From NCBI GenBank assembly GCA_900547805.1, contig URIE01000102.1, positions 1 to 6,108 of the forward strand: a stretch of DNA of 6,108 nt, written 5' to 3'. The first letter of the stretch is position 1, and the number at the start of each line of letters is the position of its first letter. The translations under genes and the position numbers were made by a program. This stretch comes from an uncultured Collinsella sp. GTDB taxonomy: Bacteria > Actinomycetota > Coriobacteriia > Coriobacteriales > Coriobacteriaceae. The notes beneath the pieces were generated by a model. It was given only the letters and a program-made list of their open reading frames with translations, did no database searches and was not told the DNA's origin. This document shows, piece after piece, positions 1 to 6,033 of the stretch.

Positions 1-186
1 GGGTTTGGGAAAGCGTGTCCCATTCTGGAGACTCATTCCGGGATGCATTTTCCCGATGGGGCGGGTTTCGGGAAGTGTGTTCCATTCTGAGCGTCTATTC
101 TGGGACGCCGTTTCCGGTTGAGGCCTCAAGTGGAAAGTGCGTCCCAGTTTTTGGCTGGAAGGTGGGACGTGCTTTCCGTATGTTTC
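1..186 (+). repeat. Three tandem 62-bp repeats, each forming a long hairpin
   Basis: Units lie at 1-62, 63-124 and 125-186. By hand alignment units 1 and 2 match at 44 of 62 positions without gaps. Unit 3 matches unit 2 at about 33 of 62, mostly in the arms. Each unit carries a roughly 15-base motif (consensus near GGGAAAGNGNGTCCC) and its inverted copy 18 bases later: 7-21 with 40-54, 69-83 with 102-116, 131-145 with 164-178. Unit 3 pairs over 16 positions with 13 Watson-Crick and 3 G-T pairs and no mismatch. Unit 1 has 11 Watson-Crick, 3 G-T and 1 mismatch; unit 2 has 11, 3 and 2. The first unit begins at the window edge, so the array may extend further left. Function is unknown. It could be a structured RNA leader or 3' end, a REP-like intergenic repeat, or a set of protein-binding sites. 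The repeat structure is directly visible; the role is open. Confidence 0.85.
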
Positions 187-253
187 CAAATGAATACGCT
201 GTGAGCCGAGGGACATGATTCTCCCCGCAAGCACTCTAGTATGCTAAAGTACC
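187..253. other. Spacer between repeat array and leader hairpin, nothing convincing
   Basis: This stretch is less GC-rich than the genes. A -10-like TAGTAT (237-242) or TATGCT (240-245) is present, but no -35-like hexamer sits at a suitable distance, so I do not call a promoter. The operon promoter could be here or to the left of the window. No T-box sequence and no histidine-codon run is visible between here and the hisZG start. Confidence 0.4.
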
Positions 254-285
254 CAGAAGACCGGCGGAGCTATGCCGGTCTTCTG
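254..285 (+). other. Perfect 12-bp hairpin upstream of hisZG (terminator-like or leader element)
   Basis: CAGAAGACCGGC (254-265) is exactly complementary to GCCGGTCTTCTG (274-285), with the 8-base loop GGAGCTAT between them. The element ends 35 bases before the hisZG ATG. The bases after it (TTCTATACG) are only mildly T-rich, so a standard intrinsic terminator is possible but not clear. It could end transcription from a gene left of the window, act as an attenuator or leader hairpin for the his operon, or stabilise the 5' end of the mRNA. The stem is certain; the role is inferred. Confidence 0.6.
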
Positions 286-320
286 TTCTATACGAAGCAC
301 AGCATGAGGAGGCTCACCAG

Positions 321-2036
321 ATGACGGCCACACCGTGGGGATTCCGGGACATATTGCCCGAGGAGGCTCAGGCGCGCGAGGAGATTGCGCTGACGGTGAA
401 GGGCTGCTTCAGGGAGCATCATTACCTGCCGGTCGAGACGCCGCTGCTCGAGGACAAGGGTTCGCTCGAGGAAGGCGGGCGCATTGCAGACACGCCGTTT
501 AAGCTCTTTGACGACGATGGTCGTCTGCTGGTGGTTCGTCCTGATAACACACTGCCGATCGTGCGTCTGGTTTCGACCCGCATGCGCGCGGCCGACCTGC
601 CCTTGCGCCTGCGCTACGAGGCGCCGGTGGTTCGCGAGTGCCAGCGCAATGCCGGTGGCTCGCGCCAGTTTACGCAGCTGGGCTTTGAGCTTATCGGTGC
701 GGGCGATACCGCGGGCGATGTCGAGATTGTTTCGCTGGTGGCGGAGGCTGTGCGCAAGCTGGCGCTGCCCGATGCGCGCGTTATCGCAGGTAGCGTTCGT
801 CCGTTTAAGGAATTGCTCGCGGTATGCGAGGATCGTGAGCTGGCTGCCGAGGCCCTGCGCTGTGTGCACGCCAACGACTTTGTGGGCCTCGATGCCCGCG
901 TGGCGGCAAGCGCCGAGTCCGATGCCGTCAAGGCCGCTATTAGCGAGTTGCCGCGTCTGCACGGCGGTGCCGAGGTACTCGATCGCGTGGACGCGCTGCT
1001 GGAGGCCGCCGGTATCGTCGCGCCGCTGACGCGCGAGCTGCGTGCCCTGGTCGAGGGCCTGGCACTCGAGGACGCCCAGGTGCTGTCGTTCGACTTCTCT
1101 ATCATGAACTCTTTCGATTACTACACGGGCCTGGTCTTTAAGGCCTATGCCGGCGGCCTACCCGATCCGGTCGGCTCGGGCGGACGCTACGACTCTATCT
1201 TTACCGGCGCATTTGGCGACGGCATCGAGGTGCCGGCGGCGGGCTTCGCCTTTTCGCTCGAGCGCCTGGAGGCCGCGCGTACCTCGGCCGAGGACGCCGC
1301 TTCCGATGGCGATCACGCCGTGGGCCGTGGCGCCGAGGGTCCGCTGCGCATTGCCGTGCCCAAGGGCTCGCTTAAGGCCGATACGCTCGACGTGCTCGAG
1401 GCCGCGGGCCTGGACGTCTCCGAGCTGCGCGACCCCGGCCGTCACCTCATCGTGCGCGGCCGCGACACGCGCGCCGGCGAGGGCGCGGTCGGCGATATCG
1501 AGTTTGTCATTGTGCGCCCCAGCGATGCACCCGCCTTTGTGGGCTGCGGCGGTGCCGATTGCGGCATCTGCGGTTGGGACTCGCTCATCGAGGCCGACCT
1601 CAACCTGCTGCAGCTGGTCGATCTGGGCTACGGCCTGTGCACCTTTATCGAGGCGGAGCCCGCGTGGCGCGCCGGTCAGGCCGAGCGCAACTATGCCCGC
1701 CGCGGGTCGCTTCGCGTGGCAACCAAGTACCCGCGTATCGCGAGTGCCTGGTATGCCGAGCGCGGCGTGAACGCCGACATCGTTTCGCTGCACGGCAATA
1801 TCGAGCTGGGGCCCATCGTCGGCATGACCGATCGCATCGTGGACATTACCGCCACTGGTGCCACCCTGCGCGACAACGACTTGGTCATCACCGGCCGCAT
1901 TATGGACTGCACGGCCCGCTTCTTTGTCAACCCGGGCGCCGCGCGCCTGGACCCGCGCGTTCGCAACCTGGCCGATCGCCTGGCGACTGCCGTGAAGGAC
2001 AAGCATTTTGAGCCCGTCGCGGGCTCGGCACAATAG
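321..2036 (+). CDS. hisZG: Fused HisZ-HisG: ATP phosphoribosyltransferase, regulatory and catalytic parts in one chain
   Basis: A 571-residue protein for the first step of histidine synthesis, ATP + PRPP to phosphoribosyl-ATP. Residues 1-316 are HisZ, a class II aaRS-like domain: TPWGFRDILPEEA near the start, the motif-2 region 96-129, FDYYTGLVFKAY (265-276), GSGGRYD (285-291) and AAGFAFSLERL (306-316). The catalytic Arg of histidyl-tRNA synthetase (RGLDYY) is replaced (NSFDYY), as expected for a non-aminoacylating HisZ. A linker rich in Ala, Asp and Gly (about 317-340) leads into HisG at about 341-571: RIAVPKGSL (343-351), RVATKYPRIA (465-474) and the PRPP-binding loop DRIVDITATGATLRD (504-518). 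HisG ends without the C-terminal ACT-like domain, so it is the short form, which needs HisZ for activity and feedback control. HisZ and short HisG are usually separate proteins. The ATG at 321 has GAGGAGG at 306-312, 8 bases upstream. The reading frame is uninterrupted. Confidence 0.95.
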   Translation: MTATPWGFRDILPEEAQAREEIALTVKGCFREHHYLPVETPLLEDKGSLEEGGRIADTPFKLFDDDGRLLVVRPDNTLPIVRLVSTRMRAADLPLRLRYEAPVVRECQRNAGGSRQFTQLGFELIGAGDTAGDVEIVSLVAEAVRKLALPDARVIAGSVRPFKELLAVCEDRELAAEALRCVHANDFVGLDARVAASAESDAVKAAISELPRLHGGAEVLDRVDALLEAAGIVAPLTRELRALVEGLALEDAQVLSFDFSIMNSFDYYTGLVFKAYAGGLPDPVGSGGRYDSIFTGAFGDGIEVPAAGFAFSLERLEAARTSAEDAASDGDHAVGRGAEGPLRIAVPKGSLKADTLDVLEAAGLDVSELRDPGRHLIVRGRDTRAGEGAVGDIEFVIVRPSDAPAFVGCGGADCGICGWDSLIEADLNLLQLVDLGYGLCTFIEAEPAWRAGQAERNYARRGSLRVATKYPRIASAWYAERGVNADIVSLHGNIELGPIVGMTDRIVDITATGATLRDNDLVITGRIMDCTARFFVNPGAARLDPRVRNLADRLATAVKDKHFEPVAGSAQ

Positions 2037-2141
2037 CGCGAGCGCGCACGGGCGCCCCCATATCCGGGCTGCGGACCGATTGGCGCCGCCGCCTGGTCTC
2101 TTGTTTTTCGAACACAACCTCGACCGATAGGGGATACCGAT
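2037..2141. other. 105-base hisZG-hisD spacer with possible weak hairpin
   Basis: This is the longest gap in the operon. GGCGCC at 2051-2056 can pair with GGCGCC at 2082-2087, enclosing a small TCCG/CGGA stem (2063-2066 with 2072-2075). A T-rich run (TTGTTTTT, 2101-2108) follows 13 bases after the outer arm, too far for a standard terminator. A partial terminator or processing site is conceivable. An internal promoter for hisD cannot be supported from sequence alone. The hisD Shine-Dalgarno (AGGGGA, 2129-2134) is in this spacer. Confidence 0.3.
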
Positions 2142-3581
2142 ATGAAGACCATCAAGCTTGCTCCCGGTGAGCGCCTCGTCATCAACCAGCTCAACCGCAA
2201 GGGCGTGCTACCGCAAAACATCGTCGACGCCGCCCGCGATATCGTGGCCAACGTGCGCGCCAACGGCGATGCCGCGGTGCGCGATTACTGCCAGCGTTTT
2301 GACGGTGTCGAGCTGCAGAGCTTTCGTCTGCCGCAAGAGCAGATCGATGCCGCGCTCGAGGGCCTCGACCCGGCCTTTGTCGCCGCGCTCGAGAAGGCCG
2401 CGCGTCAGATTCGCGAGTTCCACCAGCGCGAGGTCGAGCAGAGCTGGTTTACCACGCGTGCGGATGGCACGATGCTCGGCGTTAAGGTGACCCCGCTCGC
2501 GGCGGCTGGCATCTACGTGCCGGGCGGTCGCGCGCAGTATCCCTCCACCGTGCTCATGAACGCCATTCCCGCCAAGGTCGCCGGCGTCAAGCGCGTGGTC
2601 ATGGTGACCCCGCCGCAAAAGGACGGCCTTATCAGCCCCTACACGCTCGCCGCGGCAAAGCTCGGCGGCGTGGACGAAATCTATATGGTGGGCGGCGCTC
2701 AGGCTGTGGCCGCGCTGGCGTACGGCACCGAGACCATTCCGCGCGTCGACAAGATCACCGGCCCGGGCAACGCCTTTGTCGCTGCGGCCAAGCAGATTGT
2801 CTCGGGCGATGTGGGAATCGATATGGTTGCCGGTCCCTCCGAGGTCTGCGTGCTGGCCGACGCCACGGCCAAGCCCATGGTGGTCGCGGCCGACCTGATG
2901 GCCCAAGCCGAGCATGATCCGCTGGCGGCCTGCTATCTGGTGACCTGCGACGAGCAGTTTGCGCGCGAGGTCGAGGCGGGTATCGACATTCTGGTGGCGC
3001 AGTCCCCGCGCGCCGAGATCACGCGCGCCTCGCTCGATAACGAGGGCACCATCGTGGTGGCCGCCGACATGGCTGCCGCCGTCGAGGCCGTGAACACCGT
3101 GGCACCCGAACACCTTGAGCTGCACTGCAAGGACGCGATGGGCCTGCTCGGCGGCATTCGCAACGCCGGCGCCATCTTTGTGGGCGCTTGGAGTTCCGAG
3201 CCGCTCGGCGATTACGTCGCCGGCCCCAACCACACGCTGCCGACCGGCGGTACGGCCATGTTCTCCAACCCGCTTTCGGTCGAAGAGTTCGTTAAGCGCT
3301 CGAGCGTCATTTGCTATACGCCCGAAGGTCTGCTCTCCGACGCTCCTGCTACGCAGCGCCTGGCCGAGGCCGAGGGCCTGTGGGCACACGCGCTTTCCGC
3401 CGCTCTTCGTCGCCGTGTGCTGGAACAGGGCGAGGATGCCGTGAGTGCCGAGTCGCTGGCCGCGGCCGACCTGACCAAGGTCGCCTGGCCGGGCGACGCC
3501 GTGGCGACGGTTGCCGAGGGCGTGGACCTGACGGCGGCTGCGGGCGCGGATGGCGCCGGTGTGACCGGTGGGGAGGCCTAA
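2142..3581 (+). CDS. hisD: Histidinol dehydrogenase
   Basis: This zinc enzyme catalyses the last two steps, oxidising L-histidinol through the aldehyde to L-histidine with two NAD+. The 479-residue product carries the family landmarks: AAGIYVPGGR (121-130), VGGAQAVAALAYGT (183-196), KITGPGN (204-210), AGPSEV (230-235), QAEHDP (255-260), APEHLEL (321-327), LGDYVAGPNHTLPTGG (355-370) and EGLWAHA (411-417). By alignment to the E. coli enzyme the zinc ligands would be Q255, H258, D357 and H416, and the catalytic pair E323 and H324. All are present. The protein is about 45 residues longer than the usual ~430-435. The extra is an Ala/Asp/Gly-rich C-terminal tail with no recognisable domain. The ATG at 2142 follows AGGGGA (2129-2134), a moderate ribosome site. 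The stop is one base before hisC, implying translational coupling. Confidence 0.97.
   Translation: MKTIKLAPGERLVINQLNRKGVLPQNIVDAARDIVANVRANGDAAVRDYCQRFDGVELQSFRLPQEQIDAALEGLDPAFVAALEKAARQIREFHQREVEQSWFTTRADGTMLGVKVTPLAAAGIYVPGGRAQYPSTVLMNAIPAKVAGVKRVVMVTPPQKDGLISPYTLAAAKLGGVDEIYMVGGAQAVAALAYGTETIPRVDKITGPGNAFVAAAKQIVSGDVGIDMVAGPSEVCVLADATAKPMVVAADLMAQAEHDPLAACYLVTCDEQFAREVEAGIDILVAQSPRAEITRASLDNEGTIVVAADMAAAVEAVNTVAPEHLELHCKDAMGLLGGIRNAGAIFVGAWSSEPLGDYVAGPNHTLPTGGTAMFSNPLSVEEFVKRSSVICYTPEGLLSDAPATQRLAEAEGLWAHALSAALRRRVLEQGEDAVSAESLAAADLTKVAWPGDAVATVAEGVDLTAAAGADGAGVTGGEA
3570..3576 (+). promoter_or_regulatory. Ribosome binding site that fixes the hisC start
   Basis: GGGGAGG lies 6 bases before ATG 3583. 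An in-frame GTG at 3568 would extend the protein by 5 residues, but it overlaps this site and has no Shine-Dalgarno of its own, so the ATG is preferred. The site is inside the last codons of hisD. Confidence 0.8.
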
Positions 3582-3582
3582 T

Positions 3583-4698
3583 ATGGCCGAACTCACGCCG
3601 CGCATGAAGGAGCTCGTCCAGCCCTATCTGGCAGGCATTGAGCCCTATGATCCCAACTTTACGCCCACGCGCATCAACCTTTCGGCCAACGAGAACACCT
3701 ATCCCGTGCCGGCCGGCGTGCGCGAGGCGGTCGACGCCGCCCTGGCTGCCACGCCGCTCAACCGCTATCCCGATCCCATGTCCAACGACCTGCGCGACGA
3801 GCTAGCCGCCTGGCATGGCGTGACGCGCGAGAATATCTGCGTGGGCAACGGTGGCGACGAACTGCTCTATAACTACCTGCTGGCGTTTGGCGGCGCGGGG
3901 CGGACCCTGCTCAACTGTCCGCCGTGCTTTAGCGAGTATGCGTTCTTTGCGTCGCTGTGCCAGACCGAGGTGCGCGACGTGTGGCGCGACCCGGCGACCT
4001 TTGAGCTCGATCAAGCGGCTGTGCTCGCGGCGGCGCCCGAGTGCAACCTGGCAATCGTGACCTCGCCCAATAATCCCACGGGCGATGTGGTGCCGCTCGA
4101 CTTTGTCGCGGCCCTGTGCGATGCATGCCCCGGCATGGTGATGGTCGACGAGGCCTATGTTGAGTTTGCCGACGATTCGTTTGGCGCGGCAACTACGGCG
4201 CAAGGCCTTATCGCCGAGCATCTCAACCTGGTGATTCTGCACACGCTGTCCAAGGCGTTCGGCGCCGCCGGCACGCGTCTGGGCTATGTGATCGCGGCGT
4301 CCGAGGTCATCGACGTGTTCGCGGCGATTCGCCAGATCTACTCGGTCAACGTGCTGAGCCAGGCCGCAGCGCTTGCCTGCGTGCGTGCCCGCGATGCATA
4401 CGCACCCGTGGTGGCGCAGGTTGCATCCGAGCGCGAGCGCGAGCTGTGCGCCCTACGCGCAATGGCTGCCGAGGGCTTGCCCGTGGAGGTATGGCCGAGC
4501 GCGGCGAATTTTGTGCTCGCGCGCACGCCGCATGCCACGCGCGTGCGCGAGCGTCTGCGCGACGAGTATTCGATTCTGGTGCGCGACTTTAGCTACGCGC
4601 CGGGGCTCGCGGACTGCCTGCGCATTACCGTGGGCACCCCGCAGGAAAACGACGAGGTGCTGGCCGCGTTTGCCGCGCTGGTGAAGGAGGAGATGTAG
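3583..4698 (+). CDS. hisC: Histidinol-phosphate aminotransferase
   Basis: This PLP-dependent fold-type I aminotransferase converts imidazole acetol phosphate plus glutamate to L-histidinol phosphate plus 2-oxoglutarate. The 371 residues match the usual family length (about 350-370). Visible landmarks are INLSANENTY (31-40), NRYPDP (60-65), VGNGGDELL (87-95, cofactor phosphate region), SPNNPTG (161-167), VDEAYVEF (188-195), TLSKAFGAAGTRLGY (221-235) with K224 as the PLP-linking lysine, and LRITVGTPQEN (346-356) with R347 as the expected substrate-carboxylate/phosphate arginine. It starts one base after the hisD stop and ends directly against the hisB ATG, so all three should be translated from one message. 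The role is assigned as HisC rather than another class I/II aminotransferase by motif fit and by its place in the his operon. Confidence 0.96.
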   Translation: MAELTPRMKELVQPYLAGIEPYDPNFTPTRINLSANENTYPVPAGVREAVDAALAATPLNRYPDPMSNDLRDELAAWHGVTRENICVGNGGDELLYNYLLAFGGAGRTLLNCPPCFSEYAFFASLCQTEVRDVWRDPATFELDQAAVLAAAPECNLAIVTSPNNPTGDVVPLDFVAALCDACPGMVMVDEAYVEFADDSFGAATTAQGLIAEHLNLVILHTLSKAFGAAGTRLGYVIAASEVIDVFAAIRQIYSVNVLSQAAALACVRARDAYAPVVAQVASERERELCALRAMAAEGLPVEVWPSAANFVLARTPHATRVRERLRDEYSILVRDFSYAPGLADCLRITVGTPQENDEVLAAFAALVKEEM

Positions 4699-5286
4699 AT
4701 GGACCGCTATGCCGAGGTAACCCGCAAGACGGGCGAGACCGACATTGTCGTAAAGCTCGACCTGGACGGAAGCGGCGTGTGCGATATCTCGACCGGCGTG
4801 CCGTTTTTCGACCACATGCTCAACGCTTTTGGCCGCCATGGTCTGTTCGATCTGACGGTGCACGCGGTGGGCGACGTGGAGGTCGATGCGCACCACACCG
4901 TCGAGGACACGGGTATTGTGCTGGGCGAGGCGTTTTGCCAGGCGATGGGAGACAAGGCGGGTATTACGCGCTTTGCCGACGCGGCGATCGCCATGGACGA
5001 GACACTTGTGATGGCTGCTGTTGATATTTCGGGCCGCGGGCAGGCCTACTGCGAGCTGCCCGTGCCGACCGGGCGCGTGGGCAGCTTCGATACCGAGCTG
5101 GCCGTCGAGTTCTTCTACGCCTTTGCGCGCGATGCCAAGCTCACGCTGCACGTTCGCGAACTGGCGGGCGGTAACTCGCATCACATTATCGAGGCCGCCT
5201 TTAAGGCCGTGGGCCGCACGATGCGCCACGCCTGCGAGCTCGATCCCCGCGTGCAGGGCATCCCCAGCACCAAGGGCTCGCTGTAA
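4699..5286 (+). CDS. hisB: Imidazoleglycerol-phosphate dehydratase (monofunctional)
   Basis: It dehydrates imidazole glycerol phosphate to imidazole acetol phosphate, the substrate of HisC. The 195-residue protein is the single-domain dehydratase. It lacks the N-terminal histidinol-phosphatase domain of the E. coli-type bifunctional HisB, so the phosphatase must be encoded elsewhere. Signature regions are VPFFDHMLNAFGRHG (34-48), DAHHTVEDTG (63-72), GGNSHHIIEAAFKAVGR (157-173) and GIPSTKG (187-193). Expected manganese ligands are H39, H65, H66, E69, H161, H162 and E165. A further ligand position, His in plant enzymes, appears to be E137, as I recall for many bacterial members. ATG 4699 directly follows the hisC stop. 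AAGGAGG (4684-4690) lies inside the end of hisC, 8 bases before the start, a clear coupling arrangement. Confidence 0.97.
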   Translation: MDRYAEVTRKTGETDIVVKLDLDGSGVCDISTGVPFFDHMLNAFGRHGLFDLTVHAVGDVEVDAHHTVEDTGIVLGEAFCQAMGDKAGITRFADAAIAMDETLVMAAVDISGRGQAYCELPVPTGRVGSFDTELAVEFFYAFARDAKLTLHVRELAGGNSHHIIEAAFKAVGRTMRHACELDPRVQGIPSTKGSL

Positions 5287-5307
5287 CCTGCCAAAAAGGG
5301 ACAGGTT
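5285..5307. repeat. Small inverted repeat in the hisB-hisH spacer
   Basis: AACCTG (5285-5290) and CAGGTT (5302-5307) form a perfect 6-bp stem around the 11-base loop CCAAAAAGGGA, followed by two further T (5308-5309). The left arm overlaps the hisB stop codon. The GGGAC..TTTT core loosely resembles the reverse arms of the upstream 62-bp array (GGGACGTGCTTTCC), but the match is short. The stem is weak as a terminator and hisH follows at once, so read-through is expected. A dispersed intergenic element is another possibility. Confidence 0.45.
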
Positions 5308-5319
5308 TTGAATGGGGAA

Positions 5320-5326
5320 AAGGAGG
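5320..5326 (+). promoter_or_regulatory. Ribosome binding site that fixes the hisH start
   Basis: AAGGAGG lies 5 bases before GTG 5332. The longest open frame begins at TTG 5308, but that would place this strong Shine-Dalgarno inside the coding sequence, overlap the inverted repeat, and add eight residues (MNGEKEGR) ahead of the conserved HisH start. GTG 5332 gives MGEPKIVVVDY, the normal family N-terminus. Confidence 0.85.
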
Positions 5327-5331
5327 GTCGC

Positions 5332-6033
5332 GTGGGCGAACCGAAGATCGTGGTGGTCGACTACCACAAGGGCAACTTGTCGAGCGTCGTGCGCGGGCTT
5401 GCGCGCGCCGGTGCCGTCGCCTGTACATCGGACGACCCGGAGCAAATCCGCCGCGCCGACGGCCTGGTCATTCCGGGCGTGGGCGCGTTCTATGACGCGA
5501 TCGCCTTTATGCGCCAGAGCGGCGAGGCGGACGCGGTGCTCGGTGCCGTTGTCGCCGGAACTCCGCTGCTCGGCATATGCCTGGGCCTTCAGCTGTTTTT
5601 TGAGCGCGGCAACGAGGGCGTGCCTGCGGACGAGGGCGTGGCCGCGGATGGCGGCACCCCCGAGCAGGCTGGCGGCCCCTGGGTCGATGGCCTGGGCATC
5701 ATGCGCGGTTCGTGTACGCGCTTGGAGTCGAGTCGCCTGAAGGTGCCGCACGTGGGCTGGGACCAGGTGCACATGACGTCCGCCGGCGCGGCCGATCCGT
5801 TGCTCGCCGGTTTTGCCGAGGGCGCCAACATGTACTTCACCCACAGCTACGCGGTGGCCGACGACGCCGATGCCGCTGATGTTTTGGCGCGCACGCACTA
5901 CACGCGGAGCTTCCCGTGCATCGCGCGTCATGGCAACGTGTGGGGCTGTCAGTTCCATCCCGAGAAATCCTCCGCGCTTGGTCAGCGCATTCTTAAGAAC
6001 TTCGTCAACATCGTCGAGGAGGTTGGCCGATGA
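5332..6033 (+). CDS. hisH: Imidazole glycerol phosphate synthase, glutamine amidotransferase subunit
   Basis: HisH hydrolyses glutamine and passes ammonia to HisF, which makes imidazole glycerol phosphate and AICAR. This is a 233-residue class I (triad) amidotransferase: IVVVDYHKGNL (6-16), PGVGAF (48-53), GICLGLQ (81-87) with nucleophile C83, VPHVGWDQV (138-146), YFTHSYAV (168-175) and QFHPEKS (207-213) with H209 and E211 completing the triad. It is about 25-30 residues longer than the usual ~200-210. The extra length falls at about 93-118, an acidic Gly/Ala-rich stretch after the nucleophile strand, and includes an in-frame 18-bp tandem duplication (5612-5647) encoding NEGVPA and DEGVAA. 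All catalytic residues are intact, so it should be active. The start is GTG. The stop overlaps the hisA start. HisF is expected downstream. Confidence 0.95.
   Translation: MGEPKIVVVDYHKGNLSSVVRGLARAGAVACTSDDPEQIRRADGLVIPGVGAFYDAIAFMRQSGEADAVLGAVVAGTPLLGICLGLQLFFERGNEGVPADEGVAADGGTPEQAGGPWVDGLGIMRGSCTRLESSRLKVPHVGWDQVHMTSAGAADPLLAGFAEGANMYFTHSYAVADDADAADVLARTHYTRSFPCIARHGNVWGCQFHPEKSSALGQRILKNFVNIVEEVGR
5612..5647 (+). repeat. Two-copy 18-bp in-frame tandem repeat inside hisH
   Basis: Copies at 5612-5629 (ACGAGGGCGTGCCTGCGG) and 5630-5647 (ACGAGGGCGTGGCCGCGG) differ at 2 of 18 bases. The unit is a multiple of three, so the frame is kept, and it encodes (N/D)EGV(P/A)A twice. It sits in the loop insertion that makes this HisH longer than usual, consistent with slippage or duplication in a tolerant surface loop. 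Confidence 0.8.

Noticed and set aside
1..186. CRISPR array
   Set aside because: The repeats are degenerate, alternate in orientation, and have no unique spacers of constant length between identical direct repeats. The structure is a tandem hairpin repeat.
15..218. A 67-codon + strand open frame (GTG start) through the upstream repeats
   Set aside because: The frame runs through the 62-bp tandem hairpins (62 is not a multiple of three, so the repeat does not encode a repeated peptide). It has no good ribosome binding site, and the product has no recognisable feature.
210..224. GGGACATGATTCTCC as a possible seventh arm of the hairpin array
   Set aside because: It resembles the reverse arms but is out of the 62-base register and has no partner arm, so a chance match is likely.
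237..245. TAGTAT or TATGCT as the -10 box of the operon promoter
   Set aside because: There is no -35-like sequence 16-18 bases upstream and no extended -10 TG. It is not enough to call a promoter.
187..320. T-box riboswitch or histidine leader peptide
   Set aside because: I looked for the conserved T-box sequence and for runs of CAC/CAT codons in a short frame before hisZG and found neither.
2208..3605. A 465-codon minus-strand open frame opposite hisD
   Set aside because: It is a shadow of hisD, with the same His/Arg/Gly-rich composition and no domain motif.
5308..5331. Upstream TTG start for hisH giving 241 residues
   Set aside because: The extension overlaps a strong Shine-Dalgarno (5320-5326) and an inverted repeat, and adds non-conserved residues. 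GTG 5332 gives the normal HisH N-terminus.
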